NCBI GenBank assembly: GCA_017432285.1
Contig: JAFRJM010000009.1
Coordinates: 1 to 52,267 of the forward strand
Source: Oscillospiraceae bacterium
GTDB taxonomy: Bacteria > Bacillota > Clostridia > Oscillospirales > Ruminococcaceae
Length of the DNA: 52,267 nt
Reading direction: 5' to 3'
In this document: in pieces, positions 1 to 8,660 of the stretch
Position numbering within the stretch: the first letter of the stretch is position 1
Layout of the letters: each line of letters starts with the position of its first letter
Made by a program: the position numbers and the translations under genes
The notes under the pieces: model-generated
The model's database searches: none
Told to the model about the DNA's origin: nothing
Seen by the model: the letters and a program-made list of their open reading frames with translations, nothing else

Positions 1-119
1 CGGAGAGGTTGGCCATGGAGGCAAAAGACCCTGCATGTGCCAGGAGAAGCACCTGCACCTTATCCACGTTATATAACCTGAATGCGGCACTTGCAGTCAA
101 AGCACCGCAGGTAAGCTGA
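1..119 (+). CDS. tnpB: TnpB (IS605 OrfB) C-terminal end, copy 1, partial
   Basis: The reading frame from base 3 to the TGA at 117-119 encodes the last 38 residues of the same TnpB as the full copy at 44187-45530. It matches that protein except for a couple of changes, for example KDPAC here against KEPSC there. The catalytic residues lie upstream of the window. TnpB is an RNA-guided nuclease of transposons. This tail follows the last catalytic Asp and contains a second LNAA segment, which is unusual for the family. Identity with the complete copy makes the assignment secure. Confidence 0.85.
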   Translation, partial: ERLAMEAKDPACARRSTCTLSTLYNLNAALAVKAPQVS

Positions 120-221
120 GTTCAGGCCTAATGGTGGAAAGGCAGTCCGATGCCCCTAAAGGGCAACTGCCAGAAATGGCAGCAATAGGAAGCACGCGAA
201 TTCATTCGTGTGAGGCTTCAC
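1..221 (+). mobile_element. Right end of TnpB element, copy 1 (IS200/IS605 family, partial)
   Basis: The window opens inside a TnpB-type element. Bases 120-221 are nearly identical to the reverse complement of 44085-44186 and 52034-52135, differing by only a few substitutions. All three copies keep exactly 102 nt between the tnpB stop and a shared end reading TTCAC, after which the flanks diverge; this defines the right end at about base 221. No tnpA (Y1 transposase) is visible, so autonomy cannot be judged. The left part of this copy lies outside the window. Confidence 0.88.
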
Positions 222-241
222 GGAAAAGAATTATATCCTTC
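120..241 (+). ncRNA. Predicted omega/reRNA scaffold and guide of TnpB copy 1
   Basis: In the IS200/IS605 family the TnpB guide RNA comes from the 3' end of the element plus the flank. Two hairpins are visible in this tail: TGCCC/GGGCA at about 149-163 and CTGCCA/TGGCAG at about 166-181. A weaker palindromic segment lies at about 193-210. The element ends near 221, so about 20 nt of flank (222-241), here doc coding sequence, would be the guide. Start and processing sites are not determined. Hairpins and flanks are seen; RNA production is inferred from the family. Confidence 0.55.
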
Positions 242-467
242 AAAAGAGGAAAAAGGCGCTAGACTTGGTTATGCTTTAATCTCAAATCATGCTTTTGTAG
301 ACGGAAACAAGCGAATAGGAATGTTTATAATGTTAACATTTTTAGAAATAAATGGAATTAGAATAGAAGCGACAAATGACGAGATCTCCAAAACTGGACT
401 TTCAGTTGCTGCAGGTTCAATGGATTACCAAGATCTCCTCAAGTGGGTGATAGTTCACAAGGCGTGA
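210..467 (+). pseudogene. doc: Doc-type death-on-curing toxin, 5'-truncated by TnpB element
   Basis: From base 222 the frame encodes the C-terminal part of a Doc protein. It has the Fic-fold motif HAFVDGNKRIG, with the catalytic His and the ATP-binding loop, followed by the typical LEINGI segment and an acidic tail. Doc toxins transfer phosphate from ATP to elongation factor Tu. Intact Doc is about 125-135 residues, so roughly the first 50 are missing. The frame opens with a GTG at 210 inside the transposon end and has no ribosome binding site, so the hybrid ORF is probably silent. The missing 5' part and any Phd antitoxin should lie beyond the other end of the element, outside the window. 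The fragment is A/T-rich compared with the genes that follow. Confidence 0.8.
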
Positions 468-576
468 CAACATTTCACATTCACTCAATTTTTGCTACCT
501 TAATAAGCAGAAACAAACGAGAATAGCACGAAAAAACAACAAGAATACACCAATATTAGAAAAGAGGATCTCCCCC

Positions 577-1614
577 ATGATGAAAGTCGCTTTTTTCGAC
601 ACTAAAGAATACGACAGACCTTCATTCGAGCATTACGGAGAGCTTAAGGGTCTGGAATTCAAGTTTCTGGAAACGAAGCTCACTGAAGATACAGCAGAAC
701 TTGCAAAAGGATGCGACGTCGTCTGTGTATTCGTGAACGACACCGTAAACGCACCTGTAATAGATAAGTTATATGAATACGGGATCAAGATGGTCGCGCT
801 TCGCTGCGCCGGCTATAACAACGTGGATGTTCAGAGAGCCTACAGAAAAGTCCACGTAGTACACGTTCCCGCTTACTCTCCCTATGCAGTTGCAGAACAT
901 GCAGCAGCCCTTCTTCTCACATCGATACGCCGCATCCATAAGGCATACAACAGGACAAGAGATTTCAACTTTTCTCTTAACGGTCTCACCGGATTCGACC
1001 TTCACGGGAAAACTGTCGGAATAATCGGCACTGGCAAGATCGGACGGATCTTTATGGACATCTGCCGCGGATTCGGCATGAACGTAATCGCTTACGACAA
1101 GTTCCCTGCCAAGGATAGCGACATTGAATATGTATCACTGGATGAACTGTTTGACAGAAGTGACATCATCTCGCTGCACTGTCCTCTCACCGATGAGACA
1201 AGGCATATGATAAACACTGACTCCATAGACAGGATGAAGAAAGGTGTTGTCATCATCAACACATCGAGAGGAGCGCTTATAGATACGGAAGCCCTGCTCA
1301 TAGGATTGAGAGCGAGGAAGATCGGTGCTGCCTGTCTAGACGTCTATGAGGAAGAAGCGGATATCTTCTTCGAAGACCGCTCCGGACATATCCTTGATGA
1401 CGAGCTGCTATCCCGCCTTATCTCACTGCCAAACGTGATAGTTACATCCCATCAGGCTTTCCTGACTGAAGAAGCCCTTAACAATATCGCAGAGACAACA
1501 GTAAACAATATCGTCTCATATTTTGAAAACGACGGCCTGTGCGACAATGAACTGTGTTACAGATGCGGCAACATAGAGACATGCAAAAAAGAGAGAAAGC
1601 AGAGATGCTTCTGA
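577..1614 (+). CDS. D-2-hydroxyacid dehydrogenase, D-lactate dehydrogenase-like
   Basis: This is a 345-residue NAD-dependent enzyme of the D-2-hydroxyacid dehydrogenase family, most like fermentative D-lactate dehydrogenases that reduce pyruvate to D-lactate. The nucleotide-binding loop GTGKIG is at residues 151-156. The acidic residue that selects NAD over NADP is at about 174 (IAYD). The catalytic Arg (NTSRG, 231), Glu (DVYEEE, about 260) and His (SHQAF, 292) are all present. An AGAGGA ribosome binding site precedes the ATG at 577; ATG 580 is a possible alternative. The C-terminus is odd: after residue 320 there is a tail with five Cys (322, 327, 330, 336, 344) that typical family members lack. 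It is followed in the same direction by an FGGY kinase, 94 nt away. Substrate is inferred from family only. Confidence 0.88.
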   Translation: MMKVAFFDTKEYDRPSFEHYGELKGLEFKFLETKLTEDTAELAKGCDVVCVFVNDTVNAPVIDKLYEYGIKMVALRCAGYNNVDVQRAYRKVHVVHVPAYSPYAVAEHAAALLLTSIRRIHKAYNRTRDFNFSLNGLTGFDLHGKTVGIIGTGKIGRIFMDICRGFGMNVIAYDKFPAKDSDIEYVSLDELFDRSDIISLHCPLTDETRHMINTDSIDRMKKGVVIINTSRGALIDTEALLIGLRARKIGAACLDVYEEEADIFFEDRSGHILDDELLSRLISLPNVIVTSHQAFLTEEALNNIAETTVNNIVSYFENDGLCDNELCYRCGNIETCKKERKQRCF

Positions 1615-1708
1615 TCTGAACCAAAACAAATACACTGATTCCCCGGAAGGATACGGGAGAAAGGAAAGATCCGGTCACAGAAATAAGCAGCCGGAGTTGG
1701 AAGACAAA

Positions 1709-3184
1709 ATGAATTATATAGGAATAGACCTCGGAACATCCGCTGTAAAGCTTCTTCTTGTGGATAACAGCGGAAACATTCTGAATACCATAAGCAAAGA
1801 ATATCCTCTGTTCTTCCCTCACCCTGGTTGGAGCGAACAGCGTCCCGAAGACTGGTGGGCTGCAGTACAGGCAGGAGTAAAGGAGCTTCTTGCATGTTCT
1901 GATGCTTCTCTGGTAAAAGGGATCGGAGTTGGAGGCCAGATGCACGGTCTCGTAACTCTCGATGAGAATGATGAAGTCATCCGCCCTGCGATCCTCTGGA
2001 ATGACGGGCGCACTTCTGAGGAAACAGACTGGCTCAACAATGTTATTGGAAAGAGCTGGCTCTCAAAACATACGGCAAACATTGCTTTCGCCGGATTCAC
2101 TGCGCCGAAGATCCTCTGGATGCATCATAACGAACCAGATAATTTCGCACGCATCAGGAAGATAATGCTCCCCAAGGATTACATAAACTATATGCTTACA
2201 GGCGTTCATGCATGTGATATGTCGGATGCCAGTGGGATGCTTCTTCTGGATGTAGAGAACAGATGCTGGTCCAAAGAGATGATGGACATATGCGGTGTAA
2301 CTGAGGAACAGATGCCGGCTTTGTTTGAGAGCTACGAAGTCATCGGCAACGTGAAACCCGAGATCTCAAAGTTGCTGGGACTTTCCGAAGATGTCAGCGT
2401 CGTGGCAGGTGCAGGAGACAACGCAGCTGCCGCTGTGGGCACAGGAATAGTCGGTGAAGGCGGATGCAATATCTCTTTGGGGACCAGCGGAACGCTCTTT
2501 ATCTCTTCTGAAAGATTTGGAGTCGATCCGAATAATGCTCTTCACGCCTTCTGCCACGCAGACGGAGGCTGGCACCTCATGGGATGCATGCTCTCCGCAG
2601 CATCCTGCAACAAATGGCTGTGCGAAGACATCCTGCACACAAGTGATTATTCCGCTGAGCAAGCTTCTATAACTGACGATAAACTGGGAAAGAACCGGGT
2701 ATTTTTCCTCCCCTATCTCATGGGAGAACGGAGTCCTATAAACGACACGGATGCAAGAGGCACATTCATCGGTCTTACCATGGACTCCACACGCGCAGAT
2801 ATGGTTCAGGCAGTCCTCGAAGGAGTGGCGTTCGCACTCAGGGACAGCCTGGAAGTAGCTAAAGATATAGGACTGAAGATAGACCGAAGCCGTTTGTGCG
2901 GAGGTGGAGCAAAGAGTCCTCTCTGGAGAAAGATGCTCTCCAACATACTGGATCTTCCTCTGGATATCCCTCAAACAGAAGAAGGCCCCGGATACGGCGC
3001 TGCCATGCTTGCTATGGTAGGCACAGGGGCTTTTGAAAGCGTTGCTGCGTGTGCAGCCGCTCTCACCAGTGTAAAAGAGACCGTTGAGCCTGATCCTGAA
3101 CTGTCCGCACTGTACGAGGAGAGATACAGCCAGTTCAGGCAGATATATCCTGCACTAAAAGGTCTGTTCCCCAAGATCAAATAA
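1709..3184 (+). CDS. xylB: FGGY-family carbohydrate kinase, xylulokinase-like
   Basis: This is a sugar kinase of about 491 residues that would phosphorylate D-xylulose or a related ketose with ATP. The N-terminal phosphate-binding motif GIDLGTS is at residues 5-11. The xylulokinase hallmark WSEQRPEDWW follows, then GQMHGL and LWNDGR, the second ATPase-fold motif around GAGDNAAAAVGTG, and the C-terminal GGGAKSPLWRKM segment. Length is normal for XylB. ATG 1709 is chosen because MNYIGIDLG is the expected family start and GGAAG lies just upstream; an in-frame TTG at 1697 is less likely. No xylose isomerase or transporter is nearby, so the physiological substrate is open. A strong terminator follows. 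Confidence 0.85.
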   Translation: MNYIGIDLGTSAVKLLLVDNSGNILNTISKEYPLFFPHPGWSEQRPEDWWAAVQAGVKELLACSDASLVKGIGVGGQMHGLVTLDENDEVIRPAILWNDGRTSEETDWLNNVIGKSWLSKHTANIAFAGFTAPKILWMHHNEPDNFARIRKIMLPKDYINYMLTGVHACDMSDASGMLLLDVENRCWSKEMMDICGVTEEQMPALFESYEVIGNVKPEISKLLGLSEDVSVVAGAGDNAAAAVGTGIVGEGGCNISLGTSGTLFISSERFGVDPNNALHAFCHADGGWHLMGCMLSAASCNKWLCEDILHTSDYSAEQASITDDKLGKNRVFFLPYLMGERSPINDTDARGTFIGLTMDSTRADMVQAVLEGVAFALRDSLEVAKDIGLKIDRSRLCGGGAKSPLWRKMLSNILDLPLDIPQTEEGPGYGAAMLAMVGTGAFESVAACAAALTSVKETVEPDPELSALYEERYSQFRQIYPALKGLFPKIK

Positions 3185-3189
3185 CTATT

Positions 3190-3230
3190 AATAAGAATAG
3201 CCGGCTCATATGAGCCGGCTATTCTTATTT
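3190..3230. terminator. Bidirectional intrinsic terminator between xylB and DUF4405 gene
   Basis: A perfect inverted repeat with arms of about 20 nt runs from 3190 to 3229: AATAAGAATAGCCGGCTCAT and its complement. A/T-rich outer arms give U-runs in either direction. It sits between two convergent genes and fits a shared bidirectional terminator. Confidence 0.92.
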
Positions 3231-3236
3231 CTCACA

Positions 3237-3914
3237 TTATTTATGATCTTTTTTTGATGTCAGTTTTGTACATACGATGTATCCCACAAAAGCCCACGCA
3301 GCGAACATGAGGAAATACTCGATAAATACCAGTATCATAGGCTTCCCCGGTTCAAAAAAAGCAAATGCAGCTATGAAGAACATATAGCTGAGAATCCCGC
3401 TTCTGATGAACTGTACGAATCCCAGCGCAGCAAAACATGTGAATACCATGAAAAATATCTTTTCGGTCTTCCTGTCTTTATGATGTCTTGCGGATATACC
3501 CGGTATATGAAGCCCTAGATGAAAACCTGCAAGCACGAACGTCCAGTGCGAAAATGCAAGATGCATCCTGCGGACAAGTGTAAGCTTGGCCATACCGTAC
3601 AGGAATGGGACAGCGTATGCGCTCATGGACATTCCGCTGAAAGCAGTTAGGACCATGCTGACCAGCAGAAGAAGATCAGTAACGGTAGTTACCGTTCTGT
3701 ATGCAGTCCATTTTCCCTTTCCTGTAAGCAATGCCTTATACCAGGGCAGGTTGAGCGCCTGATGCACAACGAACAGGAGCGACATACCGATGCCAACCCA
3801 TTCGTGAATCTTCTCACCCGTTGCCTGATAAGACATAAGCATCAAAAGAAAGACGGTGAGCAGAATGTCCACCGCCATTTTCAGTTTATTCTTTATCTTT
3901 GATGAAGATGCCAT
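3237..3914 (-). CDS. DUF4405 integral membrane protein, cytochrome b561-like
   Basis: This 225-residue protein has about five to six hydrophobic segments and matches the DUF4405 type of membrane protein, related in fold to cytochrome b/ferric reductase modules. Candidate heme-ligand histidines lie in helices (VVHQALN, MHLAFSHWTF, FHLGLHIP), as expected for a bis-His cytochrome. It starts 6 nt after the stop of a lipoprotein flavodoxin and is the last gene of a three-gene minus-strand operon. That context suggests it passes electrons across the membrane to or from the flavodoxins. The family assignment is from recognition; electron transfer is an inference from context. Confidence 0.72.
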   Translation of the reverse strand: MASSSKIKNKLKMAVDILLTVFLLMLMSYQATGEKIHEWVGIGMSLLFVVHQALNLPWYKALLTGKGKWTAYRTVTTVTDLLLLVSMVLTAFSGMSMSAYAVPFLYGMAKLTLVRRMHLAFSHWTFVLAGFHLGLHIPGISARHHKDRKTEKIFFMVFTCFAALGFVQFIRSGILSYMFFIAAFAFFEPGKPMILVFIEYFLMFAAWAFVGYIVCTKLTSKKDHK

Positions 3915-3920
3915 GTTTCT

Positions 3921-4565
3921 TTATCCCAAACTATCGATCCATCTGCGGACTTCATCCTCCGAGGCACTGCCTGCGAATCTTGCTCCCTCGAGCCAGTTTC
4001 CGCTTCCGGCTTTTTCCTCAAGATTGCGTCCGCTCCGTCCGATCCCGCTGCTTCCCGATGTGCAGAAAGGGATCATGGTTATCCCTGTGAAATCGTATCT
4101 CTCCACGAACGTATCCATGATACGGGGTTCCTCGCCCCACCAGATAGGATATCCGATATAGATGGTAGTATATTCTTCAAGGGATACTTCCCCGTTTCCT
4201 ATCTCCGGCCTTGATGACGGATCATTCTGTTCGATGGTGGTGCGGCTGTTCTTGTCATGCCAGTCAAGGTCCGCTTCCGTGTATGTTTCCTTTGCAAGGA
4301 TCTCGTACATATCAGCATCTGTTACGGCTGCGATCTTCTCTGCCACAGCCTTTGTGTTTCCGGTAGCGGAGAACACTATGACAAGTGTTTTATTCTCTAA
4401 AACAGCAGGTTCATCATCCGCTTTATCTGCAGTGTCTTCCTGAACAGCAGAAGCTGTCTCAGGTTCTTTCTCTTCTTCCTGCTGCGGAGCGCTGCCGCAC
4501 GCCGCCAGGTTCAATGCCATGACGATACATATGACCAGGCAAAGTAATACTTGTATTCTTTTCAA
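3921..4565 (-). CDS. Flavodoxin-domain lipoprotein
   Basis: This 214-residue protein starts with a lipoprotein signal: positive MKR, a hydrophobic core and the lipobox LAAC, with Cys23 as lipidated residue. An acidic, low-complexity linker (about 25-55) follows, then a flavodoxin domain whose FMN phosphate loop is FSATGNTK (65-72). The downstream segments YIGYPIWWGEEPRIMDTF and IPFCTSGSSGIG are typical of the flavodoxin_4 group. It should sit on the outer face of the membrane. The start codon is TTG, directly after the TAA of the upstream flavodoxin gene, with the binding site inside that gene, so the two are likely translationally coupled. An exported FMN protein beside a DUF4405 cytochrome suggests an extracytoplasmic redox chain. 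Confidence 0.85.
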   Translation of the reverse strand: MKRIQVLLCLVICIVMALNLAACGSAPQQEEEKEPETASAVQEDTADKADDEPAVLENKTLVIVFSATGNTKAVAEKIAAVTDADMYEILAKETYTEADLDWHDKNSRTTIEQNDPSSRPEIGNGEVSLEEYTTIYIGYPIWWGEEPRIMDTFVERYDFTGITMIPFCTSGSSGIGRSGRNLEEKAGSGNWLEGARFAGSASEDEVRRWIDSLG

Positions 4566-5054
4566 TTACTTATCTTCCTTCAGTATTTCTTTTACCCATT
4601 CCCTGAGCTTATCTTCCTTGTCGCTTACGGTCAGTCTCTTTCCTTCCACGACATTGGCTTCCTCAGCCAGTTCCTGGAGATTCTTTCCGGCATCTCCCAA
4701 TCCGCTTCCGCCTGAAGTGCAGAACGGAATGACCGTGATCCCGGTGAAATTGTAAGATTCGATGAACGTATCGATGATGGAAGGCTCGCGGTACCACCAG
4801 ATCGGGAAACCGAGGAAAACATGGGTGTACTGAGACATGTTCTCCACTTCTTCACTGATGCCGGGGCGGCACAGGCGATCCTTCATCTCAACCGTGCTTC
4901 TGCTCTGCTTGTCCATCCAGTTCAGGTCCTCCTTCGTATAAGGAGTTACCGGCTTGATCTCAAACAGATCCGCTTCCGCTGCTGCCGCCAGTCTCTCCGC
5001 CACCTTCCCGGTGACCCCGCTGGCGCTGAAATATGCTACCAATATTTTACTCAT
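4566..5054 (-). CDS. Flavodoxin (cytoplasmic paralogue)
   Basis: This 162-residue protein has no signal peptide. It carries the flavodoxin_4 layout with loop FSASGVTGK near residue 10, then FLGFPIWWYREPSIIDTF and IPFCTSGGSGLG. It is clearly paralogous to the lipoprotein encoded next. ATG 5054 is chosen because GAGGAG precedes it at proper distance; the in-frame TTG 15 nt upstream overlaps that binding site. Such proteins carry FMN and act as low-potential electron carriers or as NAD(P)H-dependent reductases. It is the first gene of the operon flavodoxin, lipoprotein flavodoxin, DUF4405. The loop has Val where the lipoprotein has Asn (SGVTG against TGNTK), so FMN binding may differ. Confidence 0.84.
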   Translation of the reverse strand: MSKILVAYFSASGVTGKVAERLAAAAEADLFEIKPVTPYTKEDLNWMDKQSRSTVEMKDRLCRPGISEEVENMSQYTHVFLGFPIWWYREPSIIDTFIESYNFTGITVIPFCTSGGSGLGDAGKNLQELAEEANVVEGKRLTVSDKEDKLREWVKEILKEDK

Positions 5055-5084
5055 TCTGATTCTCCTCAAATATGATTGAACAGC

Positions 5085-6722
5085 TTAATCAAAGCCAAAT
5101 GCTGTCAGATATACCATTACAAAGAAACATGCTATCCCGAACCATACTGCAAGGCTGGTCGGAGGAATGAACACGGCTCTGAGAACATCCTTCACTATGC
5201 CCTTGTCGATCTTTATCTTACGAAATTCCCTGTATCTTCTCTTTCTGCCTTTTTCATCTACAGTGTAAACCAGCGGTCTCTCATACAGTTCTTCTATACC
5301 GAATTTTAACAGATATATCGGAACTGTGGGAACTGCGATGCAGAACCACACAGCCGAGCCTCCAAGTTCAAGCTGCTTGAAATTGAATCCGTTGATAAGC
5401 AGCGCAAGTATAACCGGAAGGAACAGAGCCACAAGACAGTAAACCGCGATCTTTGCCACTCTCCCCGGTGTAGTGAACTTAAGGATAACAGGCGTCCATG
5501 TATCCTTAAGTTTTCTCATGAACACCGGTTCCATGACCTTCCTCTGCAGTATCTCATCACTGAGGACCAGCTTGCCGTTCTCCCTGCGGAACGTATTCTC
5601 CCCTGAAGTGAAGATCTTTCTTCCCGACACTACAGAGAAAGCGTTTCTGGAAGTGTCGCTGTAATAGCAAAGTGTAACGATGATGAACACAAGAGCGGTG
5701 GTACCTGTTATGAGCGATGCAGACCCCTTATCCGCTCCGAAAGCGATCATCGCCATGAAAAGGACAAAGCTGAACGCCAGAGTAGACAGTAACGCTTTGA
5801 ACCACCATGGCAGAAAATAGAAATGTGAATCCTTCAGGGCTCGTACACTTACTTTACCGGTCTGCCCGTTCACTGCAGCCACTACATCTCCTTTGGATAT
5901 GTAGTACACAGGAAGCAATGTCGGAAGTCTGAAAGCAGAACTGACATCTGTATAGACATCAAGCGCTTTGGACTCCATCGTCTTGCTAAGGGAAGGGATA
6001 TAAGTCTGAGCTGTCTCCTGTTTTACGCGATCTTCAAGATCCTTGTCTGATATATCGGAGATCTTTACTCTCTGACCGGCAACATAAGCAAAATCAAATT
6101 CAGTGATCTCATCCAAATCGAAAGGTTCCATGCCATCCAGAAGCAGGTTGTCCAGCTGGCTGGATCTGTTGACGAACTCATCATTGATGAATCCCTCGCA
6201 GTCATACCTGCTTCCCCTGTCCATCCTTGATACAGTCATACCGATAGGGCCTCTTACCAGTTCGTAAGGGAGATAGAATCCTTTCAGTTCAGGAACAAGG
6301 GGCCTGAGCTTTCTCGACTCTGCTTTGCCTCTGTTCTCATCACACCACTTTGCGAGAAGCTCCTTCGCCTCGCTCTCAGTAATTCTGAATGGGATGATCG
6401 TCTCAGGCATATTATCTGCACTCAGATACTCAGTCCTCACAAGGCTCCTGCCGCAGAAGGCACAACTGGTGAGAGCTTCATTCTCCTCAAAAACAAGAGT
6501 CGCGCCGCAGCCGCTGCAGTTGGCCTGCATAAGGCGGTATGACTTGAAGGAGTCGTTCATCTTCTCCCTGTGGACCGCTCTGAACCCCTGTTTCTCCTGA
6601 AGAGCTTCCTTGATACCGACCTGACCGCCACAGTAACCGCAGACATACATCTGCCTGACTATATCGAACTTAGCAGGCGCGCCGCAGTTAGGACAATATA
6701 TCTCTGTTATCTTTTTAGCCAT
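5085..6722 (-). CDS. Double zinc-ribbon membrane protein, unknown function
   Basis: This 545-residue protein has two TFIIB-like zinc ribbons at its N-terminus (Cys 10/13/28/31 and 69/72/87/90). A soluble domain of about 200 residues follows, including the motif FYLPYELVRGPIG. The C-terminal half has four or five membrane segments: a pair near the middle (ALLSTLAFSFVLFMAMIAFG and SLITGTTALVFIIVTL), then others around VALFLPVILALLI and near the end. Proteins of this shape are often annotated as replication-restart-helicase-like or simply zinc-ribbon proteins; I do not know their role. It starts with ATG behind GGAAGGGA. It is divergent from the M3 peptidase gene, and its stop is 31 nt upstream of the flavodoxin start, so it could be transcribed with that operon. 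Confidence 0.78.
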   Translation of the reverse strand: MAKKITEIYCPNCGAPAKFDIVRQMYVCGYCGGQVGIKEALQEKQGFRAVHREKMNDSFKSYRLMQANCSGCGATLVFEENEALTSCAFCGRSLVRTEYLSADNMPETIIPFRITESEAKELLAKWCDENRGKAESRKLRPLVPELKGFYLPYELVRGPIGMTVSRMDRGSRYDCEGFINDEFVNRSSQLDNLLLDGMEPFDLDEITEFDFAYVAGQRVKISDISDKDLEDRVKQETAQTYIPSLSKTMESKALDVYTDVSSAFRLPTLLPVYYISKGDVVAAVNGQTGKVSVRALKDSHFYFLPWWFKALLSTLAFSFVLFMAMIAFGADKGSASLITGTTALVFIIVTLCYYSDTSRNAFSVVSGRKIFTSGENTFRRENGKLVLSDEILQRKVMEPVFMRKLKDTWTPVILKFTTPGRVAKIAVYCLVALFLPVILALLINGFNFKQLELGGSAVWFCIAVPTVPIYLLKFGIEELYERPLVYTVDEKGRKRRYREFRKIKIDKGIVKDVLRAVFIPPTSLAVWFGIACFFVMVYLTAFGFD

Positions 6723-6880
6723 TTTCCGGTCCCTTCCTTACCCTTAATAATACCAAAAAAGAAAGCAAGTATTAATACTTATGCCACAAAGAAAATCCTC
6801 CAACATCAATGAGGTTGAAACATGTCATTCGCATGGATAAAATGAATGTTGTTGAAAATAACTCAGCCAGGAGAAACAAG

Positions 6881-8584
6881 ATGAAATTTTCAGAAATGCC
6901 ATACAAAAGACCGGATCCGCAGGAGGTCATCAACAAGACCAAGGATCTGACAGAAAGGCTCAGAAACGCGAAAAGCTATGAGGAAGCACGCTCTGTCTTT
7001 CTGGAATACGAAGAGGAAGGCAAAGCCGTAGGCACAACTGCCATTCTGGCATATATACGTCAGTCCATAGACACGCGTGATGAGTTCTACAACGAAGAAA
7101 AGGATTTCTGGGACGACTTCGGACCGGAGATCGAGGAGTTTGAGCAGGAATGGATCAAAGCCAGGCTTGAATCTCCCTTCCGCAAGGATTTCGAGGAAGA
7201 GTACGGTAACCTGATGTTCATCAACGCCGAGATCGAGCAGAAGACCTTCTCCCCGGAGATCATCTCCGACATGCAGAAAGAGAATGAACTTGTCGGAGAA
7301 TATGATGACCTGATCGCATCAGCACAGATCCCATTCGAAGGCGGCGTTTATACACTTTCTCAGCTCGAGCCATTCGCAAATGACCTCGATGATGAACGCC
7401 GTTTCGCTGCCTGGAAAGCCAGAGGCCAGTGGTACAAGGATAACCAGCCTGAGCTTGACAGGATCTTTGATGAACTAGTCAAGGTACGCGACACTATGGG
7501 CAGAAAGCTCGGCTATGATGGCTACACACAGCTTGGCTACTACAATATGGGACGCAACTGCTACACGAAGGAAGATGTGGAGAAATTCCGTGAGGCAGTC
7601 CAGAAGTACATCGTTCCTGTTGCTGATTCCATTATGCGTGAGCAGGCACAGAGGATCGATAAGCCTTATCCCCTTTCATTTGCTGATTCATCCCTTACCT
7701 TCAGAAGCGGAAACCCCCGCCCCGTAGGCACACCGGAAGACATTCTGGAACAAGGAAAGAAATTCTATGATGAACTGTCGCCCGAGACGAGCGAGTTCTT
7801 CCGCACGATGCTTGATGAAGAACTGATGGACGTTCTCTCGACTGAAGGCAAACAGGCAGGTGGTTACTGCAATGACCTTGAACTGTATGAGCGTCCGTTC
7901 ATATTCGCGAACTTCAACGGCACTCAGGGAGACGTGGAAGTTGTCACACACGAAGCAGGACACGCTTTCGCCTACTGGCTCAACCGCAAGCGCATCCCTC
8001 TCGAGTATGCAACCCCTACCGAGGATGCATGCGAAGTGCATTCGACAACGATGGAATATTTTGGCTGGAGGAACGCAGAAGGATTCTTCGGACCAGATGC
8101 AAAAAAATACAAATACAGCCACCTCGCCGCAGGACTTACGTTCATCCCTTACGGCACGATGGTAGACCACTTCCAGCATATAATCTATGAAAAACCGGAG
8201 CTTACTCCGGCGGAGCGTCATGCTGAGTGGAAACGCCTCATGGGGATCTACACGCCATGGCTGAAACTCGACGGCGAGATCCCGTTCTACAGCGACGGTG
8301 AGCACTGGCAGCGCCAGATCCACATCTATGAGTGCCCGTTCTACTACATCGACTACTGCCTCGCACAGGCAGTCTCTCTCGAATTCTGGTCTATGATGCA
8401 AAAAGATCATGACGAAGCCTGGCAACGCTACATGGCATATACTATTCAGGGCGGAAGTCACACCTTTGTAGACCTTCTTAAGAATGCCGGCCTTGCCACT
8501 CCGTTCGATGAGGAATGTCTGAAGAGCGTCTGCGAGACCGCTACCCAGTGGCTCGCTTCCTTCGACCTGACAGGAATCGAATAA
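6881..8584 (+). CDS. M3 family oligoendopeptidase (PepF-type)
   Basis: This is a cytoplasmic zinc metallopeptidase of about 567 residues that cleaves oligopeptides. The zinc motif is in VVTHEAGHAF (HExxH), and the third ligand Glu lies in the following helix around CEVHSTTMEYF, as in the M3 family. The C-terminal helical region with YIDYCLAQAVSLEFW is typical of M3B enzymes. ATG 6881 is chosen because AGGAG lies 8 nt upstream and MKFSEMPYKRPD is a usual family start. The longer frame back to 6809 lacks a binding site. It is monocistronic, with its own terminator downstream. Confidence 0.92.
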   Translation: MKFSEMPYKRPDPQEVINKTKDLTERLRNAKSYEEARSVFLEYEEEGKAVGTTAILAYIRQSIDTRDEFYNEEKDFWDDFGPEIEEFEQEWIKARLESPFRKDFEEEYGNLMFINAEIEQKTFSPEIISDMQKENELVGEYDDLIASAQIPFEGGVYTLSQLEPFANDLDDERRFAAWKARGQWYKDNQPELDRIFDELVKVRDTMGRKLGYDGYTQLGYYNMGRNCYTKEDVEKFREAVQKYIVPVADSIMREQAQRIDKPYPLSFADSSLTFRSGNPRPVGTPEDILEQGKKFYDELSPETSEFFRTMLDEELMDVLSTEGKQAGGYCNDLELYERPFIFANFNGTQGDVEVVTHEAGHAFAYWLNRKRIPLEYATPTEDACEVHSTTMEYFGWRNAEGFFGPDAKKYKYSHLAAGLTFIPYGTMVDHFQHIIYEKPELTPAERHAEWKRLMGIYTPWLKLDGEIPFYSDGEHWQRQIHIYECPFYYIDYCLAQAVSLEFWSMMQKDHDEAWQRYMAYTIQGGSHTFVDLLKNAGLATPFDEECLKSVCETATQWLASFDLTGIE

Positions 8585-8601
8585 TTCCACACACGACAAA
8601 A

Positions 8602-8642
8602 ACAGGGATGCCTCATGCCAAGCATGCTGCATCCCTTTTCTG
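8602..8642. terminator. Intrinsic terminator after the M3 peptidase gene
   Basis: The stem AGGGATGC/GCATCCCT at 8604-8635 carries a second inner pairing and is followed by TTTTCTGTT. The hairpin lies between convergent genes and probably serves both. Confidence 0.85.
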
Positions 8643-8660
8643 TTAATAGTTGCTCTTGTA

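Noticed and set aside
2366-2974. 202-codon ORF antisense to xylB
   Set aside because: It lies fully inside a well-supported kinase gene and shows no protein family features.
7688-8632. 314-codon ORF antisense to the M3 peptidase gene
   Set aside because: Cys/Val-rich composition typical of a reverse-frame shadow; it also runs through the terminator.
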